A stretch of 64,000 bases of DNA from Jiangella alba (lineage in GTDB: Bacteria > Actinomycetota > Actinomycetes > Jiangellales > Jiangellaceae). The stretch's first letter is position 1, and every line of letters starts with the position of its first letter. A program made the translations under genes and the position numbers. Below the pieces are notes generated by a model. The model saw nothing but the letters and a program-made list of their open reading frames with translations. It searched no databases and was not told the origin of the DNA. Where the stretch lies: positions 1,736,001-1,800,000 of the forward strand of contig NZ_FNUC01000004.1 of NCBI RefSeq assembly GCF_900106035.1, read 5' to 3'. Positions 26,381-35,201 of this stretch are shown one piece after another.

Positions 26381-26410
26381 CCAATCCGGGCCCGAAGCCG
26401 TGTCGAACAC
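26381..26410 (+). promoter_or_regulatory. SigK-type promoter upstream of molybdopterin oxidoreductase
   Basis: CCAATCC (26381-26387), 16 bp, CGAACAC (26404-26410). The same bipartite pattern precedes sigK itself and other genes in this region and resembles the mycobacterial SigK consensus CCATCC...CCGAAT. The -10 element ends five bases before the ATG at 26416, predicting a leaderless transcript. Confidence 0.7.
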
Positions 26411-26415
26411 GGGGC

Positions 26416-28062
26416 ATGACGACGCACCGGTGGGGGACCCGAGGACTGGCCGCGCTGGCCGGAATCGCGGCCGGCGGGCTCACCCTGGGCGTCGGCGAAC
26501 TGGTGGCGGCGCTCGTGGCGGAGCCGGCCGCGGCGCCGTTCCTGGCGGTCGGCAACACGTTCGTGGACCTGACGCCGGAGTGGCTGAAGAGCTTCGCCAT
26601 CCGCACGTTCGGCGAGAACGACAAGCAGGTGCTGCTGGCCGGGATGGCCGGCGTGCTGCTGGTGGTGTCGGCGGCGGGCGGGCTGATCGAGCTGCGGCGT
26701 CGGTGGGCCGGCGTGGCGGTGCTGCTGGCGCTGGGCGCCGTGGCGGTCGTGGCCGCGGTCGGACGGCCGACGGCGACGGCGGGGTGGGCGGTGCCGACCC
26801 TCGCCGGGCTGGTCGCGGGCGTGGTGGCGCTGACGGTGCTGGTGGGCCGGCTCCGCGCCGCGGTGGCTGTCTCCGGGGTGGCGGAGAAGAACGGGGCGGG
26901 CGGCGACGCCGGCGCCGAGGCCGGGGCGCCGGAGAGGAACAGGGCGGGCATCGGCGCCGAGGGGGAGGGCGTCGGCGCGGCGGAGGCGCGGCGGCCGTCG
27001 CGGCGGGACGTGGTGGTGCTGACGGCGGCGGTGGCGGGGTTGGCGGTGCTGACGGCGATCGGCGGGCGGCGGTTCGGGCAGACGCTGGCCGACGTGCGGG
27101 CGGCGCGCGACGCGCTGCGGCTCCCGGCGCCGAGCGACCCGGCGCCCGCGGTCCCGGCCGGCACCGAACTGGACGTCGCGGGGATGACACCGTTCACCAC
27201 GCCGAACCCGGACTTCTACCGCGTCGACACCGCGCTCGACCTGCCGCGTGTGACGCCTGAGGAGTGGCGGCTGCGGATCCACGGCATGGTGGGGCAGGAG
27301 GTCGAGCTCGACTTCGACGACGTGCTCGGGCTGGACCTGGTGGAGCGCATGATCACGCTCACCTGCGTCTCCAACGAGGTCGGCGGCGAGCTGGCCGGGA
27401 ACGCCGTCTGGCTCGGCTACCCGCTGGCCGGCCTGCTGGCCCGGGCGAACCCGAGCGCCGACGCCGATCTGCTGCTCTCGACCAGCGTCGACGGGTTCAC
27501 GGCCGGTACGCCGCTGGACGTCGTCACGGACGGGCGGGACGCGCTGCTGGCGATCGGCATGAACGGCGAGCCGCTGCCGGTGGCGCACGGCTTCCCCGCC
27601 CGCCTCGTCGTCCCCGGCCTGTACGGCTACGTGTCCGCGACGAAGTGGGTCACGGACCTGGAGCTGACCCGCTTCGACCGCGCCACCGCCTACTGGACCG
27701 ACCGCGGCTGGGCGGCGAAGGCCCCGATCAAGACGGCGTCGCGCATCGACGTGCCGGGGTCGTTCGCCGAGCTGCCGGCCGGCCGGACCGTCGTCGCCGG
27801 GGTGGCGTGGGCGCAGCACCGCGGCGTCGCCGGGGTGGAGGTGCAGGTGGACGACGGCGACTGGCGGCCCGCGCGGCTGGCCGCGGAGGCGTCGGCGGAC
27901 ACCTGGCGGCAGTGGTCGTGGGACTGGGACGCCGAACCGGGCAACCACACGCTGCGCGTGCGCGCCACCGACGGCGCCGGCGACCGGCAGACCGACGAGC
28001 AGGCGCCGCCGTTCCCGGACGGGTCCAGCGGCTGGCATTCGGTGGTGGTGCGCGTGACCTGA
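26416..28062 (+). CDS. Molybdopterin-dependent oxidoreductase, membrane-anchored sulfite-oxidase fold
   Basis: 548 residues. The N-terminal third has about four membrane helices (between residues 10 and 220, with a basic/acidic Ala-Gly-rich loop). The C-terminal half is a sulfite-oxidase/YedY-type molybdopterin domain: [21 protein letters not shown], the Moco-ligand Cys in [11 protein letters not shown] (about residue 316), GYPLAGLL, and a Mo-co dimerisation domain near the C-terminus. Possible role: repair or oxidation of sulfur compounds at the membrane. First gene behind a SigK-type promoter; the fasciclin gene follows 53 bp later. Confidence 0.85.
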   Translation: MTTHRWGTRGLAALAGIAAGGLTLGVGELVAALVAEPAAAPFLAVGNTFVDLTPEWLKSFAIRTFGENDKQVLLAGMAGVLLVVSAAGGLIELRRRWAGVAVLLALGAVAVVAAVGRPTATAGWAVPTLAGLVAGVVALTVLVGRLRAAVAVSGVAEKNGAGGDAGAEAGAPERNRAGIGAEGEGVGAAEARRPSRRDVVVLTAAVAGLAVLTAIGGRRFGQTLADVRAARDALRLPAPSDPAPAVPAGTELDVAGMTPFTTPNPDFYRVDTALDLPRVTPEEWRLRIHGMVGQEVELDFDDVLGLDLVERMITLTCVSNEVGGELAGNAVWLGYPLAGLLARANPSADADLLLSTSVDGFTAGTPLDVVTDGRDALLAIGMNGEPLPVAHGFPARLVVPGLYGYVSATKWVTDLELTRFDRATAYWTDRGWAAKAPIKTASRIDVPGSFAELPAGRTVVAGVAWAQHRGVAGVEVQVDDGDWRPARLAAEASADTWRQWSWDWDAEPGNHTLRVRATDGAGDRQTDEQAPPFPDGSSGWHSVVVRVT

Positions 28063-28115
28063 CGCTCCGGCAGCACCCGGCACACCCATCAGAACGAGCA
28101 CGAGAGGAACCGATC

Positions 28116-28811
28116 ATGAAGCTCCTGACCAGGCGAGTCCCCGTCCTGCTGGCGACCGCCGCCGCCCTCACCCTCACGCTGTCCGCCTGTGGCGACGACG
28201 GCGACGACTCGACGGCGGACGGCAACGGCGGCAGCTCCGCCGCGCCCGAGAACGACGCCGCCGACGAGCCGAGCGACGAGGCCAGCGAACCGGCCGACGA
28301 GATGACGGAAGAGCCGATGGCCGGCCCGGTCGGCCCGGGCTGCGCCGACTACGCGTCCCAGGTGCCCGACGGCGAGGGGTCGGTCGAGGGCATGTCCGAC
28401 GACCCGGTGGCGGTGGCCGCGTCGAACAACCCGATCTTGACGACGCTCGTCTCGGCCGTGTCCGGCGAGCTGAACCCGCAGGTCAACCTGGTCGACACGT
28501 TGAACGGCGGCGAGTTCACCGTCTTCGCGCCGGTGGACGACGCGTTCGCGGCGGTCGACCCGGCGACGCTGGCGACGCTGTCGACCGACGCCGACCTGCT
28601 GACGACGGTGCTGACGTACCACGTGGTGCCCGGCCAGCTGTCGCCCGACCAGGTGGTCGGCGAGCAGACGACGGTGCAGGGCGCGCCCGTGACCGTCGCC
28701 GGCACGCCGGACGCGCTGACCGTCAACGACGCGAACGTCGTCTGCGGCGGCGTCACGACGGCCAACGCGACCGTCTACCTCATCGACGGCGTGCTGATGC
28801 CGCCGATGTGA
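28116..28811 (+). CDS. Fasciclin-domain lipoprotein (MPT83/MPT70-like)
   Basis: 231 residues. Lipobox LTLSAC at about residues 19-24, then an acidic Ser/Ala linker (30-70) and one FAS1 domain (about 95-231) with [25 protein letters not shown] and the H-box [10 protein letters not shown]. In mycobacteria the fasciclin proteins MPT70/MPT83 are the main SigK products; here the gene sits downstream of a SigK-type promoter in the same run as the molybdopterin enzyme. No separate promoter of that type is visible in the 53-bp gap. ATG at 28116, AGAGGAA upstream. Confidence 0.9.
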   Translation: MKLLTRRVPVLLATAAALTLTLSACGDDGDDSTADGNGGSSAAPENDAADEPSDEASEPADEMTEEPMAGPVGPGCADYASQVPDGEGSVEGMSDDPVAVAASNNPILTTLVSAVSGELNPQVNLVDTLNGGEFTVFAPVDDAFAAVDPATLATLSTDADLLTTVLTYHVVPGQLSPDQVVGEQTTVQGAPVTVAGTPDALTVNDANVVCGGVTTANATVYLIDGVLMPPM

Positions 28812-28822
28812 CGGACGAGCGT

Positions 28823-28859
28823 GGCCGCCGGTCTCCCGCGTGGGGGGAGACCGGCGGCC
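28823..28859 (+). terminator. Perfect 15-bp hairpin after fasciclin gene
   Basis: Arms GGCCGCCGGTCTCCC and GGGAGACCGGCGGCC pair perfectly around a 7-nt loop, starting 11 bases after the stop. Without a U-tract it is the I-shaped type common in actinobacteria. It separates the SigK-type transcript from the following marR gene. Confidence 0.8.
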
Positions 28860-28880
28860 GGCGTCTGCGACCATGGCCCC

Positions 28881-29381
28881 ATGGCGACGCAGCTGCCCGG
28901 CGAGGCGGGGCCGAGGGACGCGCGCACCGACGCCGTCATCCGGCAGCTCCAGCAGCTCGGCGCCGAGATGGCCGACCTCGCCCGCCGCTTCGGCGCGGCC
29001 CACGACATCGACCACTCGGCCGCCCGCGCGCTACTCGTCCTGGTGGCCGCCGCACGTGAAGGGCGCGACGTCACCGCCGGTGCGATCGGGCGCGAACTGG
29101 GGCTCTCGTCGGCGTCGGTGACGGCGCTCATCGACCGGCTGGTCGCGTCGGGCCACCTGCGCCGCGAGGCCGACCCGCGCGACCGCCGCCGGGTGCTGGT
29201 CCGGCTGGAGCCGTCGGCCGCCGCGCTCGGCCCGGCCTACTTCGGCCCGCTGGCGGTGGACATGGCGGACCGGCTGGAGGAGTTCGACGCGCATGACGTC
29301 GAGGTGGTCCAGCGGTTCCTGACGACGGCGCTCGAGGCCCTCGTCGCCCACCGGGAGCGTGAGGCCGGCCCGCGCGGGTAA
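28881..29381 (+). CDS. MarR-family transcriptional regulator
   Basis: 166 residues. Winged helix: RDVTAGAIGRELGLSSASVTALIDRLVASGHLRREADPRDRRRVLVRLE (about 52-102), with the DxRxxR wing motif. Upstream of an MMPL transporter; a perfect dyad overlaps its own stop codon and sits in front of the transporter start, so it probably represses the exporter. ATG 28881 is chosen because the in-frame open region before it contains the terminator hairpin. Confidence 0.87.
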   Translation: MATQLPGEAGPRDARTDAVIRQLQQLGAEMADLARRFGAAHDIDHSAARALLVLVAAAREGRDVTAGAIGRELGLSSASVTALIDRLVASGHLRREADPRDRRRVLVRLEPSAAALGPAYFGPLAVDMADRLEEFDAHDVEVVQRFLTTALEALVAHREREAGPRG

Positions 29382-29402
29382 TATCTCGACAATCGAGATA
29401 TT
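29380..29402. promoter_or_regulatory. MarR operator dyad AATATCTCGA-N3-TCGAGATATT
   Basis: A perfect 10-bp inverted repeat with a 3-bp centre. It begins inside the marR stop codon (29379-29381) and ends 26 bp before the MMPL start. Strikingly AT-rich for this genome. Best read as the MarR binding site controlling the MMPL gene. Confidence 0.75.
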
Positions 29403-29428
29403 CGACCATCGAAACGAAAGGCCCGAGC

Positions 29429-31474
29429 ATGCCCTCTCGGCTGCGCTGGCTCGTCCCCGTCCTCTTCCTGCTCGGCTGGCTGGCGGTCGGCGCCGTCGGC
29501 GGTCCCTACGCGGGCCGGCTCGGTGAGGTCGCCGAGAACGACAACGCCGCGTTCCTGCCCTCCGACGCGGAGTCCACCGAGGTCGCCGACGCGCGGGCGG
29601 ACTTCCAGGACGCCGACGTGCTGCCCGCGGTCGTGGTCTGGGAGGACGCGGACGGCCTGGCCCCCGAGGCGGCCGGCGAGGCCGCGGCCCAGCTCGAGCG
29701 GGTGGCCGCGCTCGACGGCGTCACCCCGCCGGTGAGCCCGCCGATCCCGGCCGAGGACGGGAGCGCGCTCACCGCCGTCGTCCAGATCGACACGTCCGGC
29801 GCCGCCGAGGTCGACGCCGTGGTCGAGGAGATCCGGGCCGAGCTCGCCCCCGCGGCCGGCGCCGCCGTGCACGTGACCGGGCCGGCCGGGTTCGCCGCCG
29901 ACCTCGGCTCGGCGTTCGCGGGCATCGACGGCGTGCTGCTGGTGGTGGCGCTGGCCGTGGTGCTGGTGATCCTGTTGGTCGTCTACCGCAGCCCGATCCT
30001 GCCGCTCGCCGTGCTGGTGTCGTCGGTGCTCGGGCTCGGCCTGGCGTCGTGGGCGGTGTACCTGCTGGCCGACGCCGGCACGCTGACGCTGAACGGGCAG
30101 AGCCAGGGCATCATGTCGATCCTCGTGGTCGGCGCCGCCACCGACTACGCGCTGCTCCTGGTCGCCCGCTACCGCGAGGAGTTGCGCGAGCACCGAGGCC
30201 GGTTCGAGGCGATGGCGACGGCGCTGCGCCGGGCGGCCGGCCCGATCGTGGCCTCCGGCGGCACCGTCATCGCCGGCGTGCTCTGCCTGCTGCTGTCGAA
30301 CCTCAACTCCAACCGCAGCCTGGGCCCGGTGGCCGCCATCGGCATCGGCGCGTCGCTGCTGGCGGCGCTGACCTTCCTGCCCGCCGTGCTGGTCCTGCTC
30401 GGGCGGGCGGCGTTCTGGCCGTTCCGGCCGCGGTATGGTTCGGCGGCGCCGGAGCACGCCGGGGTGTGGGACCGCGTCGCGCGGCTGGTGGGGCGCCGCC
30501 CCCGCGCGCTCTGGGCCGGGACGGCCGTGGCGCTGCTGGCGCTGGCGGCGCTCGTGCCGGCCTTCCGCGCCGACGGCGTCAGCGAGAGCGAGCTGTTCCT
30601 CGACCGGGTCGAGGCCGTCGAGGGCCAGGAGGCGCTGAGCCGGCACTTCCCCGGCGGCTCCGGCTCGCCCGTGCTCGTGCTGAGCGGCGCGGACGACGCG
30701 GCCGACGTCGCCCGGGTGGCCGTGGGCGTCGACGGCGTGAGCCCGGCGGCGAACGCGCCCGAGCCGCAGGTCGCCGGCGACCGCGCCCTGCTCGAGCTGA
30801 CCCTCGCCGATCCCGCCGACAGCCACGCCGCCGTCGGCACCGTCAGGGACCTGCGGGCCGCCCTCGACGACGTCGGCGAGGACGTGCTGGTGGGCGGCCG
30901 GACCGCCGAGCTGCTGGACACCAACGAGATCTCGGCCCGCGACCGCACGCTGATCATCCCGGTGGTGCTGGCGGTGATCCTGCTGGTGCTGATCGGGCTA
31001 CTGCGCTCCGTGCTGGCGCCGGTGCTGCTGGTGCTCACCGTCGTGCTGAGCTTCGCCGCGACGCTGGGCGTGGCCGGGCTGGTCTTCGACCACGTCCTCG
31101 GCTGGCCCGGCGCCGACCCCGGCGTGCCGCTGTTCGCGTTCGTGTTCCTCGTGGCACTCGGCATCGACTACAACATCTTCCTGATGAGCCGGGTGCGGGA
31201 GGAGTCGGCGAGCATCGGCACCCGGCCCGGCGTGCTGCGCGGGCTCGCGGTGACCGGCGGCGTCATCACGTCGGCCGGGCTGGTGCTGGCGGCCACGTTC
31301 TCGGCGCTCGCGGTGATCCCGATCCTGTTCCTGGCGCAGATCGCCTTCCTCGTCGCCTTCGGCGTGCTGCTCGACACCTTCGTCGTGCGCTCGCTCCTGG
31401 TCCCCGCCCTCGCCTACGACATCGGCGACGCCGTCTGGTGGCCGAACCGCCACCTCGGCCGCAAGGCCCGCTGA
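29429..31474 (+). CDS. MMPL/RND-family membrane transporter
   Basis: 681 residues with about 12 membrane helices in two halves, each with a helix then a large extracellular loop (about 35-165 and 375-500). Motifs include GAATDYALLLVARYREEL (about 234-251) and GIDYNIFLMSRVREE in the second half, the MMPL proton-relay Asp-Tyr pairs. Exports lipids or drugs in the family. Single gene downstream of marR and its operator, hence likely ligand-inducible. Followed by an extended stem-loop. Confidence 0.9.
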   Translation: MPSRLRWLVPVLFLLGWLAVGAVGGPYAGRLGEVAENDNAAFLPSDAESTEVADARADFQDADVLPAVVVWEDADGLAPEAAGEAAAQLERVAALDGVTPPVSPPIPAEDGSALTAVVQIDTSGAAEVDAVVEEIRAELAPAAGAAVHVTGPAGFAADLGSAFAGIDGVLLVVALAVVLVILLVVYRSPILPLAVLVSSVLGLGLASWAVYLLADAGTLTLNGQSQGIMSILVVGAATDYALLLVARYREELREHRGRFEAMATALRRAAGPIVASGGTVIAGVLCLLLSNLNSNRSLGPVAAIGIGASLLAALTFLPAVLVLLGRAAFWPFRPRYGSAAPEHAGVWDRVARLVGRRPRALWAGTAVALLALAALVPAFRADGVSESELFLDRVEAVEGQEALSRHFPGGSGSPVLVLSGADDAADVARVAVGVDGVSPAANAPEPQVAGDRALLELTLADPADSHAAVGTVRDLRAALDDVGEDVLVGGRTAELLDTNEISARDRTLIIPVVLAVILLVLIGLLRSVLAPVLLVLTVVLSFAATLGVAGLVFDHVLGWPGADPGVPLFAFVFLVALGIDYNIFLMSRVREESASIGTRPGVLRGLAVTGGVITSAGLVLAATFSALAVIPILFLAQIAFLVAFGVLLDTFVVRSLLVPALAYDIGDAVWWPNRHLGRKAR

Positions 31475-31477
31475 CGC

Positions 31478-31553
31478 AAGGTCGACGGGCGTCGGAGGGC
31501 GGAGAGTGCGGAGCCGGCGCAGCACTCGCCGCCCGGAGAGGTCCGGCGACCTT
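31478..31553. terminator. Large imperfect stem-loop between MMPL and DUF2867 genes
   Basis: Outer arms AAGGTCG (31478-31484) and CGACCTT (31547-31553) enclose a 13-bp inner stem, GGGCGGAGAGTGC (31497-31509) against GCACTCGCCGCCC (31522-31534) with one mismatch. It fills the gap between convergent genes and is a likely bidirectional terminator. Confidence 0.6.
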
Positions 31554-31556
31554 CCC

Positions 31557-33005
31557 TCAACGGGAGGCCGCGCGGGTGATGTTGCGAGACATGCCGCCGA
31601 AGATGACGCCGTGGAACGGCCAGAGCGCCCACCAGTAGAGCTGGCCGGTCAGGCCGCGGGGCACGAAGACCGCGCGCTGGCCGTAGCGGGCGCCGTCGCC
31701 GTCGGGGGCCACCGTCAGTTCGAGCCAGGCGCTCCCCGGCACCTTCATCTCCGCGCGCAGCCGCAGCAGCCGGCCGCGGTCGATCGCCTCGACCCGCCAC
31801 CAGTCCAGCGCCTCGCCGAGGTGCAGCCGGGCCGGGTCGCGGCGGCCGCGGCGCAGGCCGACGCCGCCGGCGAGCCGGTCGGCCCAGCCGCGCACCGCCC
31901 AGGCCAGCGGGAACGAGTACCAGCCGTTCTGCCCGCCGATGCCCTCGATCACGCGCCAGAGCCGCTCCGGCGGCACGTCGCAGCGCACCGACCGCTGGTC
32001 CACCCGCACCGAGCCGCCGGACCAGGACGGGTCGCTGGGCAGCGAGTCCGACGGCGCACCGGCGGGCGACGCGGCGGACCAGTGGCTCTCGACCTCGCCG
32101 TCGCGCATGCGGGCCAGGGCCAGCTCGACCGCGCGCTCGTACGGCGTCGGGTCGACCGGCTCCGGCAGCAGGCCGCGCAGGTCGTCCTCGGTGCAGACGG
32201 CCTCGTGCTCGAGCGACTCGATCAGCGGGACGGCGAGCGACCGCGGCACCGGGGTCACCAGGTTCACCCACTGCGCCGACAGCCATGGCGTCAGCAGCGG
32301 GACCGGCACGATGACCCGGCGGGGCAGCCCGGCGACCCGGGCGTAGCCGCGCATCATGTCCGCGTACGTCAGCACGTCCGGGCCGCCGATGTCGAAGGTG
32401 CGGTTCGGCTCGCCCGGGAGCGTGGTGGCCGCGACCAGGTGGGCGAGGACGTCGCGGATGGCGATCGGCTGGGTGCGGGTGTGTACCCAGCGGGGGGTCA
32501 CGCTGACCGGCAGCCGCTCGGTGAGGTGACGGAGCATCTCGAAGCTGGCCGAACCGGAGCCGATGACCACCCCGGCCTGCAGCACGACCGCCGGCACCGG
32601 TCCGTCGAGGAAGATCCGCCCGACCTCGGTGCGCGACGCCAGATGGTCCGAGAGCCCGGCGGTGGCCGGCGGGTGCAGCCCGCCCAGGTAGACGAGCCGG
32701 CTCACACCGGCGTCCGCGGCCGCGGACGCCACGGTCGTCGCCGCCCTCCGGTCGGTCGCGGCGAAGCCGCGCGTCGCCAGCGAGTGCACGAGATAGTGCA
32801 CGACGTCGATGCCGTCCATGGCAGGGTCGAGGCTCGCCCGGTCCAGCACGTCGCCGCGCACGACCTCGACCTCGCCCGCCCAGGGCTGGTCGCGCAGCTT
32901 GCCGGGGTCGCGGGCCAGGCAGCGGACGGTGTGCCCGGCGGCGGCCAGCCGCGGGACCAGGCGGCTGCCGATGTAGCCGGTCGCGCCGGCGACGAGAACC
33001 CTCAT
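31557..33005 (-). CDS. NAD(P)-binding SDR-like protein with C-terminal DUF2867
   Basis: 482 residues. N-terminal Rossmann motif GATGYIGSRLVPRLA (7-21) of the atypical SDR/NmrA type; the C-terminal part from about residue 335 has the DUF2867 pattern (PPERLWRVIEGIGGQNGWYS, WWRVEAIDRGRLLRLRAEMK, PFHGVIFGGM). Such fusions are common next to photolyase and lipid-modification genes in stress regulons. ATG 33005 lies five bases after a SigK-type -10 on the minus strand (leaderless). Divergent from the photolyase gene. Substrate unknown. Confidence 0.85.
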   Translation of the reverse strand: MRVLVAGATGYIGSRLVPRLAAAGHTVRCLARDPGKLRDQPWAGEVEVVRGDVLDRASLDPAMDGIDVVHYLVHSLATRGFAATDRRAATTVASAAADAGVSRLVYLGGLHPPATAGLSDHLASRTEVGRIFLDGPVPAVVLQAGVVIGSGSASFEMLRHLTERLPVSVTPRWVHTRTQPIAIRDVLAHLVAATTLPGEPNRTFDIGGPDVLTYADMMRGYARVAGLPRRVIVPVPLLTPWLSAQWVNLVTPVPRSLAVPLIESLEHEAVCTEDDLRGLLPEPVDPTPYERAVELALARMRDGEVESHWSAASPAGAPSDSLPSDPSWSGGSVRVDQRSVRCDVPPERLWRVIEGIGGQNGWYSFPLAWAVRGWADRLAGGVGLRRGRRDPARLHLGEALDWWRVEAIDRGRLLRLRAEMKVPGSAWLELTVAPDGDGARYGQRAVFVPRGLTGQLYWWALWPFHGVIFGGMSRNITRAASR

Positions 33006-33010
33006 ACCCG

Positions 33011-33050
33011 GGATTCGTACCCATCCGGGCCGCGGATGGGCCTCGAATGA
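33011..33050. promoter_or_regulatory. Overlapping divergent SigK-type promoters
   Basis: Minus strand: CCATCC (33039-33034), 16 bp, CGAATCC (33017-33011), then the ATG at 33005. Plus strand: CCATCC (33021-33026), 17 bp, CGAATGA (33044-33050), toward the photolyase at 33088. Each -35 lies inside the spacer of the opposing promoter, so the two polymerases would compete for the same DNA. Confidence 0.7.
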
Positions 33051-33087
33051 CGGGTACGGGTGCCGTGAGCGACGAGGAGGACCGAGA

Positions 33088-34407
33088 GTGACCGACGACC
33101 GGACGGCCGTGGTGCTGTTCACCCGCGACCTGCGCGTGCACGACCACCCGGCGCTGGCCGCCGCCAGCGAGCACGCCGGACGGGTGGTGCCGCTGTTCGT
33201 GCTCGACGACGCGATCCTGAGCGGCCGGAACGCCGCGCCGAACCGGGCCGCGTTCCTCGTGCGGGCGCTGGCGGACCTGCGCGAATCGCTGCGCGAGCGT
33301 GGCGGCGACCTGGTGCTGCGCCGCGGCGACGTGGTCACGCAGACGTTGGCGGTGGTCGCCGAGACCGGCGCGACCGCGCTGGTGTGCAGTGCCGACGTCA
33401 GCGCCTACGCGCAGCGCCGGGAGCAGCGGCTGGCCGGCGCGTGCCAGGAGCAGGGCGTGCGGTTCCGGGCCTATCCCGGCGTGACGGTGGTCCCGCCCGG
33501 CGCGCTGCTCCCGGCCGGCGGCGACCACTACCGCGTCTTCACCCCGTACTGGCGGGCGTGGACCGCGGCGACGTGGCGGGAGCGGGTGGCCGCACCGGGC
33601 CGCGTCAGCAGCGGCGACCTCGCCCGCATCGGCCGGCTGCCCGCCGCCACGGACCTGTCCGGCGGCGCCACCTCGCCCGACCTGCCCGAGGGCGGCGAGA
33701 CCGCCGGGCGCGCCGTCCTCGCCCGGGCCGTCAGGCGCGCCGGCGACGGCGAGCCGGACCTCGACGACCTCGCGGGCGACCACACCTCGCGGTTGAGCCC
33801 GTACCTGCACTTCGGCTGCGTGTCGCCGCTGGAGGTGGCGCACCGGCTCACGGACGACGCGCCCGAGCAGGTGCGGCAGCTGGCCTGGCGCGACTTCCAC
33901 CACCAGGTGACGGCGGCGGTCCCGTCCGTCGCCACGAAGGACTACCGGCGCCGCGACGTCGAATGGCGCGACGACGCCGACGGCCTGCGCGCCTGGCAGC
34001 GCGGCGAGACCGGCGTGCCGATCGTCGACGCCGGGATGCGCCAGCTGCTGCGCGAGGGCTGGATGCACAACCGGGCCCGGCTGGTGACGGCGTCGTTCCT
34101 GACGAAGAACCTGCGGGTCGACTGGCGGGCCGGCGCCGCCCACTTCTTCCGCTGGCTGGTCGACGGCGACGTCGCGAACAACGTGGGCAACTGGCAGTGG
34201 GTGGCCGGCACCGGTAACGACACCCGGCCCAACCGCGTGCTCAACCCGTTGCGCCAGGCCAAGCGGTTCGACCCTGACGGCGACTACGTCCGCCGCTACG
34301 TGCCCGAGCTGCGCGGCGTCGAGGGCGCGGCCGTCCACACGCCGTGGACGCTGCCGGACGACCTTCGCCGGGGCCTGGACTATCCGGACCCGTTGATCGA
34401 CGTCTGA
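33088..34407 (+). CDS. phr: Deoxyribodipyrimidine photo-lyase
   Basis: 439 residues. Light-driven repair of cyclobutane pyrimidine dimers. N-terminal antenna domain (VVLFTRDLRVHDHPAL, residues 5-20), then the FAD domain with LSPYLHFGCVSP, QLAWRDFHHQV, GVPIVDAGMRQLLREGWMHNRARL and VANNVGNWQWVAGTGNDTRPNRVLNP. GTG start at 33088 preceded by GAGGAGG. A SigK-type promoter points at it. The 3' end overlaps the convergent DUF1295 gene by 28 bp. Confidence 0.95.
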   Translation: MTDDRTAVVLFTRDLRVHDHPALAAASEHAGRVVPLFVLDDAILSGRNAAPNRAAFLVRALADLRESLRERGGDLVLRRGDVVTQTLAVVAETGATALVCSADVSAYAQRREQRLAGACQEQGVRFRAYPGVTVVPPGALLPAGGDHYRVFTPYWRAWTAATWRERVAAPGRVSSGDLARIGRLPAATDLSGGATSPDLPEGGETAGRAVLARAVRRAGDGEPDLDDLAGDHTSRLSPYLHFGCVSPLEVAHRLTDDAPEQVRQLAWRDFHHQVTAAVPSVATKDYRRRDVEWRDDADGLRAWQRGETGVPIVDAGMRQLLREGWMHNRARLVTASFLTKNLRVDWRAGAAHFFRWLVDGDVANNVGNWQWVAGTGNDTRPNRVLNPLRQAKRFDPDGDYVRRYVPELRGVEGAAVHTPWTLPDDLRRGLDYPDPLIDV

Positions 34408-35201
34408 CGCGGCGGCAGCGGGACGAAACCGCTGGTCCGCTCGACGTACTCGGCGTAGCCGGGCCGCCCGGCCATGCGCTTCTCGGTCAGCGGCTTGCCC
34501 GTCCCGCGAGCCAGGAAGTACGTCATGAGCAGCGGCGACAGCACGGTCGCCGCCCCCGGCCAGGTGACGCACGCGCACAGCCACAGCCCCCACCAGACGC
34601 ACGCGTCGCCGAAGTAGTTGGGATGGCGGGTGTAGCGCCACAGCCCGCGGTCCAGGATGCGGCCGCGGTTGGCCGGATCGGCCTTGAACCGGGCCAGCTG
34701 GGCGTCGCCGACGGCCTCGAAGACCAGTCCGGCCGTGCACACGCCGACGCCGACGCCGACCAGCCACCAGGCCGGCGACACCGTCGCGTACTGCGCGACC
34801 TGCACCGGCAGCGACACGAACCACAGGATCACCGCCTGCGGCAGGCAGACCCACAGCACCGTGACGCGGACCCGGCCGCCGGCGTGCCGGGCGAACAGGT
34901 CCTCGTAGCGCGGGTCCTCGCCCTTGCCGTGGTTGCGCCGGTGCAGGTGGACGGCGAGCCGGACGCCCCACACGACGGTGAGGACGGTGACCACCGCGCG
35001 GAGGGCGCCGTCGCCGTCACCGGAGGACGCCAGCCAGGTCACGGCGGCGACCAGCGCGAACCCGGCGCCCCACACGGTGTCGATGACGACGACGGCGCCG
35101 CCGCGGGCCACCCACGCCACCACGCCGGCCATCACCACGGCGACGGCCGCGGCGGTCAGCCCGAGGTTCGCGCCGAGCCCGGACCACGCGACGCCGCCCA
35201 T
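34380..35201 (-). CDS. DUF1295 membrane protein (steroid-reductase/methyltransferase-like)
   Basis: 273 residues, about 6-7 membrane helices. The C-terminal LWRYTRHPNYFGDACVWWGLWL with EKRMAGRPGYAEYVERTSGFVPLPP is diagnostic of DUF1295/ICMT-like enzymes that bind NAD(P)H or SAM. In mycobacteria the homologue (Rv0446c) lies in the SigK locus. Last gene of the five-gene operon 39637-34380; its ATG shares one base with the preceding stop (TGATG). Likely modifies membrane lipids; reaction not established. Confidence 0.85.
   Translation of the reverse strand: MGGVAWSGLGANLGLTAAAVAVVMAGVVAWVARGGAVVVIDTVWGAGFALVAAVTWLASSGDGDGALRAVVTVLTVVWGVRLAVHLHRRNHGKGEDPRYEDLFARHAGGRVRVTVLWVCLPQAVILWFVSLPVQVAQYATVSPAWWLVGVGVGVCTAGLVFEAVGDAQLARFKADPANRGRILDRGLWRYTRHPNYFGDACVWWGLWLCACVTWPGAATVLSPLLMTYFLARGTGKPLTEKRMAGRPGYAEYVERTSGFVPLPPRQTSINGSG

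Noticed and set aside
25636-28101. Long minus-strand open frame of 821 codons spanning the Uma2 gene and the molybdopterin gene
   Set aside because: Only the last 193 codons read as a protein (Uma2). The upstream part is low-complexity Arg/Pro/Gly/His and is antisense to a well-supported gene, a usual artefact at this GC content.
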